Shown here in pieces: positions 16,738 through 26,539 of a stretch of DNA of 64,000 nucleotides; the first letter of the stretch is position 1, and each line of letters begins with the position of its first letter. This DNA comes from Syntrophales bacterium. GTDB lineage: Bacteria > Desulfobacterota > Syntrophia > Syntrophales > UBA2210. The DNA lies in the NCBI GenBank assembly GCA_023230565.1, contig JALNXD010000001.1, positions 62,001-126,000 of the forward strand, given 5' to 3'. Both the position numbers and the translations under genes were made by a program. The notes under the pieces were generated by a model. That model was not told where the DNA came from and ran no database searches. It saw only the letters and a program-made list of their open reading frames with translations.

Positions 16738-17778
16738 TTAGCGTTTCTTCGCCAACACATTTTTTACGGCTTCAAATACAGTATCTACTGTTATTTCTTC
16801 CATGCACAATCTCGTTGTACAGGATTTCAAAAAACAGGGACTGCATGGAAGACCGGCCCGGACTATTTGATGTCCTTCCCCGTATGGTCCTGTGCGGACC
16901 GGGTCAGTGGGACCGAAAAGGGCCACTGTCGGAGTTTTCACAGCGGCCGATATGTGCATAGGCCCCGAATCTGTGCTGATAACTGCTTCGGCTGATTCAT
17001 ATACGCAAGCCAATTCACGAAGAGTTGTCCGGCCTGCCAGATTTACGGCAGGCTTACTCATCATTGAAATTATTTTATCAACAGATGCCTTCTCTTTCCC
17101 GCCGGTAAAAACCACCTTCGTATCAAGCTCGGAGACAATCCGGTCGGCCAAATGTGAAAATTTTTCATCTTCCCAGAGTTTAGTTTCCCAGAGCGCGACA
17201 GTGTTGATTGCCACAAAAGGATCCTTTTTGTCAATCCCGCATTCAAGAAGAAGAGATTTTGCCCTTTTTCTTTCGTCATCTCTCAATGCCATAAAAAAAA
17301 CGGGGGAATTGGTAGGAAACCCGAGATACCTTATAAAATCCAGATAGCGCTCCACAGCATGCTTCTTTATATCCTCTGGGATAGTTTCATTATAAAAAAG
17401 ACCGCTTAACTCCTGCATGCTCCTGTAGCCTATTTTTCGTTTAGCCCGTGCAACTCCCATGATAACGGCACTTTTGAAAAGCCCGTGAAAGTCTATTGCC
17501 ATGTCATATCTGCGATCTCGCAAAGATTTGAGAAACGACCCAATTTCCATGAACGTTTTGCTAACGGAATCCCTCTTTTTCAAATTTCTGAGCCATCGTT
17601 TTCTATGGGATACGAGAACCCGGTTGCAATCGGAATGGTTCATTATCAGATCGGATGCATCTTCTTCGATTACCCACGTAATGTGAGCCTTAGGGTAGCA
17701 GATTCGTAAAGCCCGAAGACAAGGAATCGTATGAACGACATCACCGATTGCGCTTAATTTTATCAAGAGAATATTCAT
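16738..17778 (-). CDS. waaC: LPS heptosyltransferase I
   Basis: Family 9 glycosyltransferase that adds the first L-glycero-D-manno-heptose to Kdo of the LPS inner core. The 346-residue protein has NILLIKLSAIGDVVHTIPCL at the N-terminus and the donor motif STDSGPMHISAAVKTPTVALFGPTDP, closest in style to WaaC. Its start lies 38 bp inside gmhB, so the two are co-translated. The WaaC rather than WaaF assignment rests on these motifs and on the neighbouring waaF gene. Confidence 0.85.
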   Translation of the reverse strand: MNILLIKLSAIGDVVHTIPCLRALRICYPKAHITWVIEEDASDLIMNHSDCNRVLVSHRKRWLRNLKKRDSVSKTFMEIGSFLKSLRDRRYDMAIDFHGLFKSAVIMGVARAKRKIGYRSMQELSGLFYNETIPEDIKKHAVERYLDFIRYLGFPTNSPVFFMALRDDERKRAKSLLLECGIDKKDPFVAINTVALWETKLWEDEKFSHLADRIVSELDTKVVFTGGKEKASVDKIISMMSKPAVNLAGRTTLRELACVYESAEAVISTDSGPMHISAAVKTPTVALFGPTDPVRTGPYGEGHQIVRAGLPCSPCFLKSCTTRLCMEEITVDTVFEAVKNVLAKKR

Positions 17779-18355
17779 TATCTTTCACCGTCCTGATCCA
17801 CTGTACTGCATCAAGCACATCTTCGGCGACATATGCCGCTTCCGGAAAAGACATTATCTCCCTGCCGTATCCCGTCTTTACCAGAATACCTTTTGCTCCC
17901 GCATTTTCTGCTGCCTCGATATCCTTAATCATATCGCCGATCATAAATGACCGGGCAAGATCAATGTTAATATCTTCGGCAGCTTGAAGAAGCATCCCAG
18001 GCTTGGGTTTCCTGCAGAAACAATCGATTTTGTAAGGCCCTTTTCCTTCTTCCGGATGATGAGGGCAAAAGTAGAAACGGTCAATTCGCGCTCCCTCACT
18101 CTCCAGAAGCTCTGAAATTTTCTCATGAAGAGTTATCACAAACTCCTCATCGAAATAACCGCGGGCGATTCCTGATTGATTGGTGATAACAACCGCTTTC
18201 ATTCCCATCTCATTTACCAGGCGGACTGCCTTTCCGGCGCATGGATAAAGTCTCAATTGATCAAGATTTGACAAGTACCCCATATCTTCATTAAGAGTTC
18301 CGTCACGATCAAAGAATACGGCTCGGTTATTTTTTTTTATACTCGCATTCACCAT
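17741..18355 (-). CDS. gmhB: D-glycero-beta-D-manno-heptose 1,7-bisphosphate 7-phosphatase
   Basis: HAD-family phosphatase of ADP-heptose synthesis. The nucleophile motif is FFDRDGTLNED, the second motif VITNQSG, and the zinc loop CPHHPEEGKGPYKIDCFCRKP carries the four metal ligands typical of GmhB. MIGDMIKDIEAA provides the last acidic motif. At 204 aa it has the usual length. It sits between waaF and waaC. The pathway kinase is encoded at 34.7 kb, while the isomerase gmhA and the nucleotidyltransferase are not in the window. Confidence 0.93.
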   Translation of the reverse strand: MVNASIKKNNRAVFFDRDGTLNEDMGYLSNLDQLRLYPCAGKAVRLVNEMGMKAVVITNQSGIARGYFDEEFVITLHEKISELLESEGARIDRFYFCPHHPEEGKGPYKIDCFCRKPKPGMLLQAAEDINIDLARSFMIGDMIKDIEAAENAGAKGILVKTGYGREIMSFPEAAYVAEDVLDAVQWIRTVKDNEYSLDKIKRNR

Positions 18356-18415
18356 CTGTTGAAATCTTAGTGCTCTTTTTGAATATCAGTTACATTCTGG
18401 TATATTATTATACTG

Positions 18416-19462
18416 TTACCTTCTTAACTGCATCTTTTCTATACACTCATATACATCTTCTGTGCAAACCAGATCCATGCATCTGAAATCGCCGGGGCAG
18501 CTCTTTTTCAGACATGGACTGCATTCTACTTTTTTATATATGATCACGCTTCTTTCTCCGGCCGGCGATGTCGTTTCCGGATTTGTAGAACCGAAAATAG
18601 CGACAAGCGGAATACCGAGTGCACCGGCAATATGCATTAGTCCTGAATCATTGGTAATAAAAAGATCACACCGGGACATGAGAGCGATAGCTTCTGCGAG
18701 TGTAGTTTTTCCTGCCAGATTTATAAGATCATTGCGGGCATGCATCTTAACAGTTTCCGTTTGAATTTTGTCCGAAGCACTTCCAAAAAGAAACACTCGC
18801 GAAGACTTACGTTCAATCAGCATATCAGCCAGGGCAGCGTAGCGGTCGGGATACCACATCTTCGCAGGACCATATGCTGCGCCGGGCGCCATTCCTACGA
18901 TAATTTCCCCTTTTTCGATCTTTACATCGTCTAGAATGCGATTTGCCTTTAAAAGATCTTCCTTCGCAGGCGACAGTACCGGCTCTGTCGGATTAAAATG
19001 AAAACCGCAGGCCCTTACCATTTCCAGATAGTATTGAGTCTGATGGAGATGCTGAATGCCTTTTCTTCGTTTTACAGAGTGAGTCAAAAGCAATCCCCGA
19101 CCATCTGTGTTGTACCCCGCTCGGACAGGTATACCGGCAAGTACTGCGATTATAGCCGCTTCTATTGCGTTCTGAAGAAGAATTGCGGCATCAAATCGAT
19201 GGGTTCTCAGTTCTCGGGCTAATCTCCACTTGCCGTGAATCCCGCTATGCCTGCCCGGGCTTTGGAATACGATTACCTCATCGACATCCGGAGACAGCCT
19301 GTATATGTCGGCAACCCATGGTTTTGCAAGAACAGCAATGCGCGCATCCGGACACGCTCCTTTAATAGCTGAAACTGCCGGAAGACTCATGATCACATCG
19401 CCAATCCAGTTAGTACCCCGTATTATAATATTTTTTGCACTAAGAAGCGCATCCCTGTTCAT
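18416..19462 (-). CDS. waaF: LPS heptosyltransferase II
   Basis: Family 9 enzyme adding the second core heptose. The 348-residue protein has the WaaF-like N-terminus IIRGTNWIGDVIMSLPAV and the donor motif TNDSGLMHIAGALGIPLVAIFGSTNPETTSP in its C-terminal half; the TNW and GSTNP variants are characteristic of WaaF. It is separated by 60 bp from gmhB and by about 130 bp from the acyltransferase gene upstream. Confidence 0.9.
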   Translation of the reverse strand: MNRDALLSAKNIIIRGTNWIGDVIMSLPAVSAIKGACPDARIAVLAKPWVADIYRLSPDVDEVIVFQSPGRHSGIHGKWRLARELRTHRFDAAILLQNAIEAAIIAVLAGIPVRAGYNTDGRGLLLTHSVKRRKGIQHLHQTQYYLEMVRACGFHFNPTEPVLSPAKEDLLKANRILDDVKIEKGEIIVGMAPGAAYGPAKMWYPDRYAALADMLIERKSSRVFLFGSASDKIQTETVKMHARNDLINLAGKTTLAEAIALMSRCDLFITNDSGLMHIAGALGIPLVAIFGSTNPETTSPAGERSVIIYKKVECSPCLKKSCPGDFRCMDLVCTEDVYECIEKMQLRR

Positions 19463-19589
19463 GGTCGGGTTCCTCCCGATACTGATCTTTCCGGAAGGGC
19501 TTTTAATTCAACTATACAAACCAGTATTTATGATCCTGCCTTTGCCGAAATGCATATAATAAAAACGTCTGATGGAAGCGCACCGGTAT

Positions 19590-20468
19590 TCAACGCTGTA
19601 CCTGCGATTTTTTTGTTTTCCATCGCTGATGTATCCAAAGCCACTGATCTGGGTATTTTTTGACTACTTCCTCGATTATACCGGTAAATATTTCAGTATT
19701 TGTAATTACATCTTCTTTTTTCTTGCCTGTCTTTTTTATTTCAACCGGACTTCCGACTACCAACCGGTATTTTCCTGATGGCACACGAAGCATGAAGACA
19801 GGAATGACCGGAATATCCGTATGCAGCGCTATGAGTGCAAGGCCGTCAGTTGTACAGGCCGGCTGACTGAAAAAATCAACGAAAACTCCCTCCTGCCAGG
19901 TCACATTTTGATCTATGAGCATTCCTACCATCTTGTTTTCATGAAGATCCCTGAGTATCGACCTCATTGCTTTGTCTTTGGGCAATATACGATTGCCTTT
20001 CGATGTTCTGATCCAGGAAACAAGGTTTTCCAATATTGAATTGTCCAGAGGGCGGTATATTACGGAAATCGGTCTGGCCAAAAGAGCTAATGTCGCCGCA
20101 AGTAATTCCCAGTTTCCCAAATGTCCGGTAAAAATCAAGTAAGGTTCTCTTCCGAGAGCATTGAGGATATTATCAGGATCTTCGATATCAACAAAATCAT
20201 ACACTTTTTTTTGTGTTAAATAAGGGATTTCAAACATTTCCGCTGTCACCACCCCGAGGTGGCGATATACGCCTTTCGCAAGCACTATCAAATCGGTCAC
20301 ATCCTTCTCGGGAAAGGCGCGCATAAGATTTGAGATTGTTATCATCCGGTGCTTAAGTGAGATATGGTAGAATAAAAGAAACAGAAATTTAAATACTATT
20401 CTCCGCAATTTGAGGGGCAACCCCATCATCAGTATCATTATAATACGAGTTGATAAATCTTTCCTCAT
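19590..20468 (-). CDS. Lipid A acyltransferase, LpxL/HtrB family
   Basis: Inner-membrane enzyme that adds a secondary acyl chain to lipid A. The 292-residue protein has one N-terminal hydrophobic stretch and the catalytic motif GHLGNWELLA (H-x4-E), followed by ISVIYRPLDN and GMLIDQN, which are family hallmarks. Its ATG overlaps the lpxK stop by four bases, so it is co-translated with lpxK. Whether it acts as LpxL or LpxM cannot be decided. Confidence 0.9.
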   Translation of the reverse strand: MRKDLSTRIIMILMMGLPLKLRRIVFKFLFLLFYHISLKHRMITISNLMRAFPEKDVTDLIVLAKGVYRHLGVVTAEMFEIPYLTQKKVYDFVDIEDPDNILNALGREPYLIFTGHLGNWELLAATLALLARPISVIYRPLDNSILENLVSWIRTSKGNRILPKDKAMRSILRDLHENKMVGMLIDQNVTWQEGVFVDFFSQPACTTDGLALIALHTDIPVIPVFMLRVPSGKYRLVVGSPVEIKKTGKKKEDVITNTEIFTGIIEEVVKKYPDQWLWIHQRWKTKKSQVQR

Positions 20469-21592
20469 CGGTTCAGCTTTCGCATTATAGACGCCAAGAA
20501 CGGCTCGAGCGAATTCCCCATATCCATTTCAATTGCGAGATAGCAGACTTTCCGGTAGAAATCTGGAAACTTCCGTAATCTTACCGCGTCTTTGGCCGTC
20601 GTTATTATGAGTTCCGCAGCCTGGGCCCTCGCAATGTGAAGAATCCCGGCAATATCTTTCGCACTGTAAAGGTAATGGTCTGGATATGTAACAAATCCGC
20701 AGGGAATGCCGCAGAGTTCTTCAACTGTCATGCGGAACCTCTCCGGCAAAGCTATACCCGCAAAGGCCAGAACGTTTTTTCCTTTGAGATATGAAAGAGG
20801 ACGTTTCTTTCTTTCAAAACCCTCAATTATGTTTAGTGGTTTTCTATTGGCCTCAAAAATTGAAACACCGGGACATATTTTTTTTATTTGCTCTTTTGCT
20901 TTGATTGCAGTTGCATCACAACCGGAATCAGTAACTACGATAATATCAGCTCTCCTGGCTGAAGTCTCGGGTTCCCTCAATTCACCCTTCGGCAGGATTG
21001 CCCCTTTTCCAAATGGATCGCGCCCATCGACAAGAACGATATCGATATCTCTGCAAAGGCTGCGATGTTGAAAGGCATCGTCAAGTATCAAGACATCCGG
21101 ATTATACCGGCAGAGAGCCAGATTGCCGGCATTAATCCGCTTTTTACTTGTAATGACAGGCACTCTTTCCAAAGATTCGGCTATAAGCACGGGTTCGTCA
21201 CCCGCTTTTTCAAAATCTTTCAATATTGTTGAACCATCAGTAACCACGGTAACCTTTTCTTTATTTTTTCCTCCATACCCCCTGCTGAGTATTGCGGGCC
21301 GGAATCCCCTTTTCCTGAATTCTGATGCAAGCATTATGACCATGGGAGTTTTTCCCGTACCTCCCGCAGTGATATTGCCTACGCTGACTACAGGACAGGC
21401 AAGAGCTTTGCTTTTTAATATCCCTCCATTGTAACCGGCATTTCTCAGTCTGATTATTCCTCCGTAAAGCAATGATACCACCGAAGCAAAAGCCAGCCAT
21501 CTTTTTTCTTCGTTTCGTATTCCTCTTATTGCACAGTCCCTTATTCGAGAAGTAAAACCGGCACTATGCATTGTTAGAGAGGCTGTCCGCAT
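20465..21592 (-). CDS. lpxK: Tetraacyldisaccharide 4'-kinase
   Basis: Membrane-associated kinase phosphorylating the 4' position of the lipid A disaccharide. Key features: hydrophobic N-terminal helix, the P-loop VGNITAGGTGKTPMV, ILSRGYGG, and the DDAFQHR motif with catalytic residues. Length 375 aa is slightly above usual. The ATG at 21592 lies 29 bp inside msbA; an in-frame ATG at 21571 is possible, and neither has a clear ribosome site. The order msbA-lpxK-lpxL matches a common lipid A operon. Confidence 0.94.
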   Translation of the reverse strand: MRTASLTMHSAGFTSRIRDCAIRGIRNEEKRWLAFASVVSLLYGGIIRLRNAGYNGGILKSKALACPVVSVGNITAGGTGKTPMVIMLASEFRKRGFRPAILSRGYGGKNKEKVTVVTDGSTILKDFEKAGDEPVLIAESLERVPVITSKKRINAGNLALCRYNPDVLILDDAFQHRSLCRDIDIVLVDGRDPFGKGAILPKGELREPETSARRADIIVVTDSGCDATAIKAKEQIKKICPGVSIFEANRKPLNIIEGFERKKRPLSYLKGKNVLAFAGIALPERFRMTVEELCGIPCGFVTYPDHYLYSAKDIAGILHIARAQAAELIITTAKDAVRLRKFPDFYRKVCYLAIEMDMGNSLEPFLASIMRKLNR

Positions 21593-23330
21593 TGTTCAAG
21601 GAACCCTTTGTATTATTTTCAAATTGCATTTTGTAAAGCCGGTAATATTCACCTCTCTTGCCCATAAGAAACTCATGAGTACCTTCTTCCACAATTTTAC
21701 CGTCTGACAGAACGATAATACGGTCGGCATTGCGAATTGTTGAAAGTCTGTGGGCGATTATCAAAGTCGTTCTTCCCTTCATAAGAGTTTCAAGCGCTTC
21801 CTGAACTTCTATTTCCGCTTCCGTATCGAGGGAAGACGTTGCTTCATCAAGGATTAAAATGGGAGCATCCTTCAGAATAGATCTCGCGATGGATATGCGC
21901 TGCCGTTCCCCTCCGGAAAGTCTGACTCCCTGCTCTCCGATAAACGTATCGTACCCTCGAGGAAGCTTCATAATAAAATGATGTGCATTTGCTGCCTTCG
22001 CTGCTCTGATTATATCGCTGTCGCTCGTTTCTATATCTCCATAGGCGATATTATTCCTTACGGTCTCATTAAATAATATTACCTGCTGGGTTACGATCCC
22101 GATCTGATCACGAAGCGATTTAATTGTAACATCTCTGATATCGATGCCGTCAATCATGATGGATCCCTCAGTCACATCATAAAAGCGGGGGATCAGATTC
22201 ACCAGGGTTGTTTTTCCTCCTCCACTCATCCCCACAAAGGCAACAACCTGCCCGGATTTTATTGTAAGATTTATATTTTCAAGAACGGATCCATCACCAT
22301 AGCTGAACGTAACATTTCTTAATTCAATATCATCAGAGATTCTCTTTAAAACAACTGGACTTTCTTTATCTTTGATATCGGGAATCTTGTCCAAAATTTC
22401 GAATACTCTGAGAGCTCCCGCGATTCCTTGCTGTACTGTATTGTTGACGTTGGCGAGCCGTTTTACAGGCTCGTATAAAAAAAGCAATGCTGTCATGAAA
22501 GAAAAAAAAGTCCCGGGAGTAGAATTCCCTTTAATAACTTGATACCCTCCGTAGAATACTATCGCTGCTACCCCTATATACCCCAAAAGCTCCATCAGGG
22601 GACTCGAAAGGGCACGAATAGACACTGTTTTCATGAAAAGCCTGAAAAGCTTTTCGTTTTCTTTGGCGAATCTTTTTCCCTCATAGGCTTCCATTCCGAA
22701 GGCTTTCACAATTCTTGTTCCCGTAATAGTCTCCTGCAGGAGATTGGTAAGACTTCCAAAGGTAATTTGTGTGTGCGAGGCTACTTTTCGCATTTTTTGT
22801 CCAAACTTGACTATCGGGAAAAGTGTGAGAGGAAATACAATCAGTGCGATAAGAGCCAGTTTCCAATCGCGATAAAAAATAACGAATACAAGACCGATAA
22901 GTGTAACACTATCCTTAAGCACACTGGTTATCGCATCGGAAACCGCTGTTTGGATAAGATTCACGTCATTCGTTATTCGCGACATCAATGTTCCTGTAGG
23001 GTTTTCATAAAAAAATCGGAGTGATTGCTTTTGAATATGATTATACAGCTGACTTCTCAAATCCGTCACAATCCTAAGACCAATCAAGTTCATGAGAACG
23101 GTTTGTCCATAGGTACAAATTCCCCGTACCAGTGCCACCCCTATGATAGCGCCAAAGATAAAGATCAAAACGCTTGAATTCTTTTCTACAAACACGTCGT
23201 CAAGAACGGGTTTGACAAGAAGCGCAAGTACGGATTGCGTTGCACCAACCGCCAGCATACAGCAGATTGCCAGAACAAATTTTTTTGTATGAGGCCGTGC
23301 CAATTTAAGAAGACGAATATAAATTGTCAT
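21564..23330 (-). CDS. msbA: Lipid A export ATP-binding/permease protein
   Basis: Homodimeric ABC flippase moving core-lipid A across the inner membrane. The 588-residue protein has a six-helix transmembrane half followed by an ATPase domain: Walker A GMSGGGKTT, Q-loop VTQQVILFNETVRNNIAYG, signature VRLSGGERQRISIARS, Walker B ILILDEATSSLD, and switch HRLST. It lies between lpxB and lpxK. The context makes MsbA far more likely than a drug exporter of the same family. Confidence 0.93.
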   Translation of the reverse strand: MTIYIRLLKLARPHTKKFVLAICCMLAVGATQSVLALLVKPVLDDVFVEKNSSVLIFIFGAIIGVALVRGICTYGQTVLMNLIGLRIVTDLRSQLYNHIQKQSLRFFYENPTGTLMSRITNDVNLIQTAVSDAITSVLKDSVTLIGLVFVIFYRDWKLALIALIVFPLTLFPIVKFGQKMRKVASHTQITFGSLTNLLQETITGTRIVKAFGMEAYEGKRFAKENEKLFRLFMKTVSIRALSSPLMELLGYIGVAAIVFYGGYQVIKGNSTPGTFFSFMTALLFLYEPVKRLANVNNTVQQGIAGALRVFEILDKIPDIKDKESPVVLKRISDDIELRNVTFSYGDGSVLENINLTIKSGQVVAFVGMSGGGKTTLVNLIPRFYDVTEGSIMIDGIDIRDVTIKSLRDQIGIVTQQVILFNETVRNNIAYGDIETSDSDIIRAAKAANAHHFIMKLPRGYDTFIGEQGVRLSGGERQRISIARSILKDAPILILDEATSSLDTEAEIEVQEALETLMKGRTTLIIAHRLSTIRNADRIIVLSDGKIVEEGTHEFLMGKRGEYYRLYKMQFENNTKGSLNNADSLSNNA

Positions 23331-23463
23331 GGCCTCGCATCCTTACACTTCCTTGCCGATACCCGGCAGCCGTTCATTGAATCTTCCGCATCTATCGGAC
23401 CCGGCAATATCTTGTATTGTCGCAAGAGATGGCTTGCATATTGTAGTACATCGCATTTCATCA

Positions 23464-24624
23464 TTATATTAATTCGCAGGCAATTGCTGCAGCTCTTGCC
23501 GCGGCTCCGGGCTGCCCCATTTTATGCCTCACTTCCCGGAGACCTGCTTTTATTTCGTCTCTCTTCGAACTATCATCAATTATATTGAATACTTCTGTTG
23601 CCATGTTCCCGGGTTGCGCTTCACCTTGAATAAATTCCGGCACCACTTTTCTTCCTGCAATTATATTTACCAGTCCTATATGTTCGATATCGACAAAAAT
23701 TCTTCCAAGTATATATGAAAAGGGAGAAACCTTGTATATTATAATCATTGGGATTTCAAGAACCGCTGTTTCTAGCGTAGCCGTCCCAGATGCAACCATC
23801 GCAATATCGGAAATTCCCAGTGCGTCGTATGTATTTTTCTGGACTACCGCAATTTCAATTTTAGATCCCAAGAGTATTCCTTTTGCCATATCAAGGGGAA
23901 TCGGGTCGGCTAAGGGAAGTATAAACTGAGAATCCGGAATTTTCTTTTTTATGAGTTCGGCCGCCTTCAGCATTGCGGGAAGAAGCTTTGTCACCTCTTT
24001 TTCTCTGCTTCCCGGAAGCAGTGCTATTGTAACCATTTCCGGCCTCAATCCGAATCGTTCAAAAGCTTCCTCTTTAGAGCAGCTCATTTTAACCAAATCA
24101 AGAAGCGGGTGCCCTACGAAATGGACATCAAGACGTGTCTCAGTATATACATCTTCTTCGAAAGGAAGAATAACTGCCATACGGTCTACATACTTTTCCA
24201 AAAAAAAGACTCGCTTCTTTCTCCATGCCCACACTTGAGGACCGATGTAGTAAAAAACCGGTATTCCTATTTTCTTTGAAAATTTGGCAAGAGGCATATT
24301 GAAATCCGGATAGTCAATCAAGATTACTAAATCGGGCCTGCTGTTTTTAAGAAGCTTCTTGATTTCCCGGCGTATATGTAAAATGAATCCGAGTTTTGAA
24401 ATTACTTCTGTAAACCCGACTACGGCCATTCGAGATATATGCGCGATCAGGCACACACCTTCCTGTGCCATCCTTTCTCCGCCGATGCCAAAAAAAAGAA
24501 GATCAGAACGGACTGCTTTCATTTCTCGCACGAGATTCGCTCCATGGAGATCGCCTGAGGCTTCGCCTGCTATTATCAATATTCTTTCTGCCCCTTGTAA
24601 GTTCTTCCCGCAACCGGCAATCAT
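23464..24624 (-). CDS. lpxB: Lipid-A-disaccharide synthase
   Basis: GT19 enzyme condensing UDP-diacylglucosamine with lipid X. Family motifs in the 386-residue protein include ILIIAGEASGDLHGANL, DYPDFNMPLAKF, YYIGPQVWAWRKKRV and LLPGSREKEV. It stands 33 bp downstream of the GnnA-like dehydrogenase gene and 133 bp upstream of msbA. No gene is visible in the 133 bp gap. Confidence 0.96.
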   Translation of the reverse strand: MIAGCGKNLQGAERILIIAGEASGDLHGANLVREMKAVRSDLLFFGIGGERMAQEGVCLIAHISRMAVVGFTEVISKLGFILHIRREIKKLLKNSRPDLVILIDYPDFNMPLAKFSKKIGIPVFYYIGPQVWAWRKKRVFFLEKYVDRMAVILPFEEDVYTETRLDVHFVGHPLLDLVKMSCSKEEAFERFGLRPEMVTIALLPGSREKEVTKLLPAMLKAAELIKKKIPDSQFILPLADPIPLDMAKGILLGSKIEIAVVQKNTYDALGISDIAMVASGTATLETAVLEIPMIIIYKVSPFSYILGRIFVDIEHIGLVNIIAGRKVVPEFIQGEAQPGNMATEVFNIIDDSSKRDEIKAGLREVRHKMGQPGAAARAAAIACELI

Positions 24625-24657
24625 TTCTCGTAATTTCTCCTCGATATATCAGGGAAC

Positions 24658-25623
24658 TTATTCCTGCGTTCCGAATACACCAATGCTGTTTCTCTCTTCT
24701 TCGATTTTCCTTAAAATTTGCAGAGCGAGATCCAGGGATTTTCTTGCCTCTTTCCCTGAAACAAGTGGGAGTGTCCTTGTGAACACCGATTCTACAAAAG
24801 CCCCTATTTCCGCTTCTAGCGGATCGACTTGCGTTATCGGCACATTATTCAATCTGATTTCCTTTTTTCCATCTGAATTTTCTTCTATTTTCCATGAAAC
24901 CAGTTCTCTCGCAGCATAATCAACGGAATGATAACCGTCCAATCCAAAGAAACGAATTTTTTGCATTTTTTTTGAAGAGATACGGCTCGCCGTGATATTA
25001 GCGACACATCCGCTTTCAAACGCCAGCCTTACATTTGCTATATCGATTTTATTTGACAGGACGGATATTCCTGAGGCATCTATTTTCTTTATTGATGATG
25101 GCGTAAAAAAAAGTATGATATCCAGATCGTGAATCATCAAATCTAGAATGACATCCACATCGGTACCACGTTTAAAAAAGGGGTGAAGCCTATGGGATTC
25201 TACAAAAAGAGGCCTGACTCCTGTTTCTCGTAACGCGATAACTGCAGGGTTGAATCGCTCAACAAAGCCAACCTGGAAAATACATTTATTCCTCTCGGCC
25301 AAAGCTATAAGATCATCAGCTTCTTTTAGCGTCGCTGTGATAGGTTTTTCCAGAAGCACATCAATTCCGGAATCCAGAAAGTCCCTTGCTACAGGATAAT
25401 GATCCACAGTCGGGGTTGTAATACTTACTGCATCCACTTTGCCGATCAACTGGCGATGGTCGGTGAAACATTCGCAGTGGTGTCGACGGGCTGCATCATT
25501 AGCCCTGCTGCTGTCAGTATCGACAACGCCGCTTATAGTGCAATTTTCAAATTTGGCGTATTTTTGTAGATGATATGCGCCCAGATGGCCGATTCCTACT
25601 ACTCCTATTTTGAGATTTCTCAT
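24658..25623 (-). CDS. Gfo/Idh/MocA oxidoreductase, GnnA-like, inside the lpx operon
   Basis: NAD(P)-dependent sugar dehydrogenase of 321 residues: Rossmann motif IGVVGIGHLGAYHLQKY, the EKPIT motif (LLEKPITATLKEADDLI), and the catalytic-domain segment HDLDIILFF. In several proteobacteria a homologue (GnnA) between lpxA and lpxB oxidises the 3-OH of UDP-GlcNAc, and the aminotransferase GnnB then makes UDP-GlcNAc3N, giving lipid A with extra amide-linked chains. The position here is the same, but no gnnB is adjacent, so the function is an inference. Homologues in this position are common in Desulfobacterota. Confidence 0.8.
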   Translation of the reverse strand: MRNLKIGVVGIGHLGAYHLQKYAKFENCTISGVVDTDSSRANDAARRHHCECFTDHRQLIGKVDAVSITTPTVDHYPVARDFLDSGIDVLLEKPITATLKEADDLIALAERNKCIFQVGFVERFNPAVIALRETGVRPLFVESHRLHPFFKRGTDVDVILDLMIHDLDIILFFTPSSIKKIDASGISVLSNKIDIANVRLAFESGCVANITASRISSKKMQKIRFFGLDGYHSVDYAARELVSWKIEENSDGKKEIRLNNVPITQVDPLEAEIGAFVESVFTRTLPLVSGKEARKSLDLALQILRKIEEERNSIGVFGTQE

Positions 25624-25682
25624 AATGGCACTCTGACGAACTTCTTAAAAGCTTCTTTACCGGTACTCGCTGCCATAATTGA

Positions 25683-25757
25683 AAGTAAGTGATGTTGTCC
25701 CGTAAACGGGTTTGATTCTTTCTGGGACGGGGGCACGAGCTGTCGCATCACTCACTT
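25683..25757. other. Long stem-loop in the lpxA-gnnA intergenic gap
   Basis: Arms AAGTAAGTGATG (25683-25694) and CATCACTCACTT (25746-25757) pair in 11 of 12 positions. Inside, GTCCC (25697-25701) can pair with GGGAC (25724-25728), and CCCGTAAACGGG (25699-25710) can form a competing small hairpin. This is the only sizeable gap in the lpx run. It could be an mRNA processing or attenuation element, or a small mobile palindrome; the sequence does not decide. Confidence 0.45.
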
Positions 25758-25765
25758 GAGGGCGG

Positions 25766-26539
25766 CTATCTACAAATCCCCCTCTCGGAGTTCTCAATAA
25801 AGCGTAAAAATCGATCAACTTCTTCACTGCGAGCAATCTCGGATTTGGCTTTTTTTATCGCTTCGGACCGCAGCAGGGAAGATCTGAAAATGAGCCGGTA
25901 TGCATCTTTCAACGCTTTGAGCACCTCCGGCCTGAAACCCCTTCGCTTAAGCCCGATTACATTCAGTCCGTAGATTTTGGCGCGGTTTCCCGAAACAACC
26001 ACAAAAGGAGGCACATCGTTAGTTACGGCGGAAGCCCCGCCAATCATGGAATGACATCCCACACGGCAGAACTGGTGGATACCGGACATGCCTCCAATTA
26101 CTGCAAAATCTTCCACATGAACATGGCCGGCAAGATTAACGGCATTTGACATGACAATATTGTTTCCGAGCATGCAGTTATGCGCTACATGACAATAAGC
26201 CATGAGGAGATTGTTATCGCCTATGGCTGTCATTCCTATATCCGCTGCAGTTGACCTGTTGATTGTTACATATTCCCGTATCGTATTATTGTCTCCTATT
26301 ACCACCTTGCACTTTTCGCCTTTGTATTTGAGATCCTGAGGTTCGGCTCCTATTGATGCAAATTGAAAGATGCGGCATTTGTCACCAATTTCGGTTGGCC
26401 CCTCAATAACCACGTGCGGACCTATTACAGTGCCCTGACCGAGTATTACCTCAGATCCTATGATACTGTAAGGTCCTATTTTGACTCCGGCCCCGATATG
26501 AGCATCGGGAGAGACAATTGCCGTCGGGTGTATATTCAT
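25766..26539 (-). CDS. lpxA: UDP-N-acetylglucosamine acyltransferase
   Basis: First enzyme of lipid A synthesis, a trimeric left-handed beta-helix protein of 257 residues. Hexapeptide repeats start at MNIHPTAIVSPDAHIGAG; the catalytic His is in AYCHVAHNCMLGNN; a C-terminal helical domain starts near GLKRRGFRPEVLKALK. Its ATG overlaps the lpxD stop by four bases. fabZ, which usually stands between lpxD and lpxA, is absent. Acyl-chain and 3-amino versus 3-hydroxy preference cannot be read directly. Confidence 0.96.
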   Translation of the reverse strand: MNIHPTAIVSPDAHIGAGVKIGPYSIIGSEVILGQGTVIGPHVVIEGPTEIGDKCRIFQFASIGAEPQDLKYKGEKCKVVIGDNNTIREYVTINRSTAADIGMTAIGDNNLLMAYCHVAHNCMLGNNIVMSNAVNLAGHVHVEDFAVIGGMSGIHQFCRVGCHSMIGGASAVTNDVPPFVVVSGNRAKIYGLNVIGLKRRGFRPEVLKALKDAYRLIFRSSLLRSEAIKKAKSEIARSEEVDRFLRFIENSERGICR

